NCBI GenBank assembly: GCA_050951725.1
Contig: JBMNJO010000012.1
Coordinates: forward strand, 549,468-613,467
DNA length: 64,000 bases
Source of the DNA: DTU052 sp050951725
GTDB taxonomy: Bacteria > Bacillota > Syntrophomonadia > Syntrophomonadales > DTU052
Direction of reading: 5' to 3'
Shown here: positions 60,819 to 64,000 of the stretch, in pieces
Position numbering within the stretch: the stretch's first letter is position 1
How the letters are laid out: every line of letters begins with the position of its first letter
Made by a program: the position numbers and the translations under genes
The notes under the pieces: generated by a model
Databases searched by the model: none
What the model was told of the DNA's origin: nothing
What the model saw: the letters and a program-made list of their open reading frames with translations, nothing else

Positions 60819-62123
60819 TTGCAGGTGGCTTTGCTTCAAGATGAATTAAAAATAAGAAAGATTCATGAATTACTTCATATGAAATTGGCTTTACCACCAT
60901 ATCAGCGCCCGTATAGTTGGAGTGTGAAGTCTGCAAATACGCTTTTTCAAGATACTTATAATGCATACCATGAAGGTTTACAAGAATATAGAGTTGGTTC
61001 AGTAATTTTACATAAAGAAAACGGAAAGTATAACATTGTCGATGGCCAACAACGACTGACAACTATTTCGATTCTTCTATACTGTTTAGGTGAGAAGGAT
61101 CTGGGGTTATTACAAGAAAAATACAATCAACTGTCTAACGATGTGATTGTAACTAATTATGAAATTTTATCTAAGAGAATAAGTGAGCTACCGAAAGATG
61201 AGCAAAACAAGTACAAAAATTATTTATTCGAACGTTGTAGTGTAGTTCAAATTGTTACAGACAGTGAGCAAGAGGCTTTTCAATTCTTCGATTCACAAAA
61301 TTCGCGCGGTAAGGAGTTAGCCCCACATGATTTATTAAAGTCATATCATTTACGCGAGATGAATGATGAAGAGGAAAACCAAAAAATAAGGATTATCAAC
61401 CAATGGGAAAATGTAAACCAAGATGATTTGAATGACCTATTTAAAATCTATCTTTACCCATTGACCCAATGGTATAAAGGAAAGAGTGGTTTGGGCTATT
61501 CATCTAGTAAAATAGATGTGTTCAAAGGGATTAAAACCACAAATGTATTTAATTATGCGATTTATCATAAAGCAAGTAATCTTTTTGTAGAACAGTTTAA
61601 TGCAAATGGAAGCAATGAATTACTTGCATCTAGAGCATTAAATCAATTTCAATTAACACAGCCTCTTATGGCAGGAAAGCGATTTTTTTATTACACTCTA
61701 CATTATAGAAATCTACTTGAGCAAGTACAAAGATTAGTGAGTAAAGTTCATACAAAGGAACAAGTTCCGAGTAGACGCACTGGAGATCTTTACATTAAAC
61801 AATTATATGAATGTGCGCTATTATTTTTTGCTGATCGCTTTGGAATTGAAAACCTATCTAAAGCTGTGATGCAGCAATTATATACTTGGAGTTATTCTTT
61901 GCGGCTGGTTATGGAAGCTGTCTATCTACAGACAATTAATAAATATGTGCGAGGAGAACATGAACGCGTAAACTATGGATTAGGTATGTTTTCAGAAATC
62001 AGTGAAATGAAAAACGGAGAAGAATTAAAACTCATTTCTTTAGAGCAACCTAAAATTGAGAATAAAAACAAAGAGAAGTACAGGGATGTGTATGATTTAC
62101 TTTGTGAATGGAATAGGTGGTAG
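60819..62123 (+). CDS. DUF262 domain protein without HNH domain
   Basis: A 434-residue protein. The DUF262 (GmrS/ParB-like) module spans about residues 10-200 with PPYQRPYSW near 27 and the signature IVDGQQRLTTISIL near 72; the DGQQR motif binds and hydrolyses nucleotides in GmrSD enzymes. The second half is helical and has no recognisable DUF1524 HNH motif. TTG 60819 or GTG 60825 follows GGGGGG. The next DUF262 gene begins at the base after its stop. Confidence 0.85.
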   Translation: MQVALLQDELKIRKIHELLHMKLALPPYQRPYSWSVKSANTLFQDTYNAYHEGLQEYRVGSVILHKENGKYNIVDGQQRLTTISILLYCLGEKDLGLLQEKYNQLSNDVIVTNYEILSKRISELPKDEQNKYKNYLFERCSVVQIVTDSEQEAFQFFDSQNSRGKELAPHDLLKSYHLREMNDEEENQKIRIINQWENVNQDDLNDLFKIYLYPLTQWYKGKSGLGYSSSKIDVFKGIKTTNVFNYAIYHKASNLFVEQFNANGSNELLASRALNQFQLTQPLMAGKRFFYYTLHYRNLLEQVQRLVSKVHTKEQVPSRRTGDLYIKQLYECALLFFADRFGIENLSKAVMQQLYTWSYSLRLVMEAVYLQTINKYVRGEHERVNYGLGMFSEISEMKNGEELKLISLEQPKIENKNKEKYRDVYDLLCEWNRW

Positions 62124-63905
62124 ATGATGGATAAAAATATAAGAATCATACCGGTATCAAAAATTTTTACTAATGTTCATTATATAGTTCCTATATATCA
62201 ACGCAACTATGCTTGGGGAGTATCGGAGATAGAACAATTGATAGAAGATATTGATAGCTCTATTGGCGACTCTAATAAAAATTACTTTCTTGGAAACCTA
62301 ATTGTTAATCAAAGGGATGATAATGTTTATGAAGTAATAGACGGGCAACAGAGGTTGACAACACTATTTCTATTAGAAAGTTATCTTGGTATGAATTTTG
62401 CTAAAGATGGGTTGAGATTTGAAGCACGGGAAAAATCAAACCGTACCCTTAACATGCTAAGCAAAGGAAACAAGAATGAGCTAATAGAGGAATTAGCATC
62501 TGTTGAAATCTTAAAGGGATATCAAATAATTGATAGCTATTTTAAATCTAATAATATAGATAAAAATGATTTAACTAAAAAACTGGAAAGTGTTTTTATT
62601 GTTCGTGTACAAGTTCCACAAGGTATAGATTTAAATCATTATTTTGAAATCATGAATACTCGTGGCGAGCAACTTGAACTTCATGAAATAGCAAAAGCAA
62701 AATTTTTAGAAGTATTGGATACAGAACAAGATAAAAAAACGGCAGCATTGATTTGGGAAAAATGCTCTAACATGGACTCGTATATACAAATGAATTTTGA
62801 TCCCAGTGTTAGAAAGTATCTTTTTACAAATGATTGGTCTAGTATCAGGGATAATATTAACGATTTTGATACAATTAAGGAATTTATTCATAGTGAAGAT
62901 GAAGACAATAATTTAGTTCCTTTGATTGAGATTCTAAAAAACAAGAAACTCTTTAATAATGAAATAAGTAAGGATGAAGTTGAGAATGAACGTTTTGAAT
63001 CGATTATTTCGTTCCCAAATTTTTTACTTCAGATAAATGCTGTACTTAATAATTTAGAAGAGGAAGATTCAACCCTTGATGATAAACATTTCTTAAATAA
63101 TTTATCATGGGCCTGGGGGGACGCTGATAAAGCAAAGAACTTTTTATTTCATATGTTAAAATGCCGTGTACTGTTTGATAAATATATATTGAAACGTGAA
63201 TATGCTAGAGATTATAAAGAAACTGGGAAATGGTCGTTACAACGTTTAGAAAGGTATAATGATGGGAAAGGTGATAAACCCAAATATGTAGGAACATTTG
63301 GTGAGGACAATAGTCAGAATAATAAACAACTAAGAACTCTGCAATCCTGCTTGCGTATAACCTACACATCACCTAAAACTATGCATTGGATTTCATTAAT
63401 ATTAACAAGCTTATTAGAAAATGAATCATGTGACATTATTGAAATACTTGAAGATTACTGCAAAACAAAAGTTTTCGAATCAAAGTTTGAGAATTCTAGT
63501 GGATTTGGTTTTGAAAGAATCGTATTTACTTACCTTGATTATCTTTTATATAAGAATGGTTATTCTTACTTGGGCAAGGAAATTATTCCTCCATTATATG
63601 ATGAGTGGCAGTTCCAATTTAGAAGTTCCATTGAACACTTTCAACCCCAAAATCCCGTTGAAGGTGAAAGCTGGGAAGCAGATGACCTTGATGGCTTTGG
63701 CAACCTCGCATTAATTACAGTGTCAGGAAACTCGAAGTTTTCTAATTTACCACCAGAGGGAAAAATCACCTCATATCCAAGTATTATAGAACAAAGTTTG
63801 AAACTCAAGATTATGAAAGAGTTGGTGAACTTCGATGATGAAAAATGGACGGAAGAAAAAGCAAGAAAGCATAAAGAAGAAATGTTTAGAGTTTTGAAAG
63901 GGTAG
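62124..63905 (+). CDS. DUF262 and DUF1524 (HNH) domain protein, GmrSD-like
   Basis: A 593-residue protein resembling type IV modification-dependent restriction enzymes of the GmrSD/SspE class. The N-terminal DUF262 has VPIYQRNYAW near 24 and VIDGQQRLTTLFLLES near 71. The C-terminal DUF1524 has SIEHFQPQNP near 510 and LDGFGNLALITVSGNSKFSN near 530-550, an HNH-type nuclease with an HxxP core and the conserved asparagines. It follows the first DUF262 gene with no gap, so the two products probably act together. Confidence 0.88.
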   Translation: MMDKNIRIIPVSKIFTNVHYIVPIYQRNYAWGVSEIEQLIEDIDSSIGDSNKNYFLGNLIVNQRDDNVYEVIDGQQRLTTLFLLESYLGMNFAKDGLRFEAREKSNRTLNMLSKGNKNELIEELASVEILKGYQIIDSYFKSNNIDKNDLTKKLESVFIVRVQVPQGIDLNHYFEIMNTRGEQLELHEIAKAKFLEVLDTEQDKKTAALIWEKCSNMDSYIQMNFDPSVRKYLFTNDWSSIRDNINDFDTIKEFIHSEDEDNNLVPLIEILKNKKLFNNEISKDEVENERFESIISFPNFLLQINAVLNNLEEEDSTLDDKHFLNNLSWAWGDADKAKNFLFHMLKCRVLFDKYILKREYARDYKETGKWSLQRLERYNDGKGDKPKYVGTFGEDNSQNNKQLRTLQSCLRITYTSPKTMHWISLILTSLLENESCDIIEILEDYCKTKVFESKFENSSGFGFERIVFTYLDYLLYKNGYSYLGKEIIPPLYDEWQFQFRSSIEHFQPQNPVEGESWEADDLDGFGNLALITVSGNSKFSNLPPEGKITSYPSIIEQSLKLKIMKELVNFDDEKWTEEKARKHKEEMFRVLKG

Positions 63906-63928
63906 TTATTATATATGTCGATATGTTC

Positions 63929-63988
63929 CCGCCTACCGATAGTGCAAAAAGTGCCGATGACGTGTTTCCGACTACCGACAATGTAAAA
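63929..63988 (+). repeat. Two copies of a 21-nt repeat at the window edge
   Basis: CCGCCTACCGATAGTGCAAAA (63929-63949) and CCGACTACCGACAATGTAAAA (63968-63988) differ at five positions and start 39 bp apart. The pattern looks like the multiple binding sites at a transposon end. The element would continue past the window. Confidence 0.6.
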
Positions 63989-64000
63989 GACATTAATCCA

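Noticed and set aside
1..64000. tRNA or rRNA genes
   Set aside because: No tRNA cloverleaf with CCA-side acceptor pairing or conserved rRNA string was noticed on either strand; a tRNAscan run would settle it.

Overview
The window looks like a chromosomal piece of an anaerobic, spore-forming Firmicute of the class Clostridia. A Syntrophomonas/Pelotomaculum/Desulfotomaculum-like relative is a reasonable guess, but no species can be named. The evidence is strong Shine-Dalgarno sites, many GTG/TTG starts, a PyrR-controlled pyr operon, the block remA-gmk-rpoZ-coaBC-(metK)-priA-def-fmt-rsmB-rlmN-stp-prkC-rsgA-rpe, an FMN-riboswitch rib operon, a spore photoproduct lyase, a YteA-type DksA-like protein and a CoA-transferase typical of fermentative or syntrophic metabolism. 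No rRNA or tRNA gene was recognised.

Layout. 1-7.9 kb: end of ileS, an ACT-domain/UPF0210 pair, two MBL-fold proteins (one with a decayed metal site), small membrane proteins, a DksA-like protein, a glycosyltransferase, lspA and rluD. 7.9-14.4 kb: pyrR-pyrBC-pyrKDFE with two PyrR-type leaders and no carAB. 14.4-18.2 kb: convergent rqcH, two unknown genes and a family-4-UDG-like protein. 18.3-22.0 kb: a Ca2+-type P-ATPase between two copies of a roughly 275-bp inverted-repeat element; a third, partial copy is fused to a dead aminotransferase fragment. 22.0-38.5 kb: the long housekeeping block. 38.5-42.5 kb: palindromic repeats, FMN riboswitch, ribD-ribE-ribBA-ribH. 42.5-51.7 kb: DUF1540 protein, CoA-transferase, splB, cysteine desulfurase, MATE transporter, ferredoxin, a HhH-GPD glycosylase, a TIGR01212 radical SAM protein and an RlmD-type methyltransferase.

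51.7-64 kb is an accessory region, visibly more AT-rich at its ends. It holds four spaced 18-nt repeats, an overlapping pair (PD-(D/E)XK-like nuclease plus beta-CASP MBL nuclease), and an IS21-family element whose istA is split by an IS3-family element. The IS3 element has a 3-bp target duplication and its removal restores the istA frame. Then come a DUF6431/transposase remnant cut by the IS21 end, a beheaded serine recombinase, a promoter with a DUF1413 gene, and an apparent operon of a PD-(D/E)XK-like protein with two DUF262 proteins, the second carrying a DUF1524 HNH domain. The window ends in another pair of spaced repeats.

The two best candidates for poorly described systems are the nuclease/beta-CASP pair (51.9-54.0 kb) and the nuclease/DUF262/DUF262-HNH operon (60.2-63.9 kb). 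Both sit among mobile-element debris, as defence genes often do. A defence role is inference from domains and context, not shown by the sequence.
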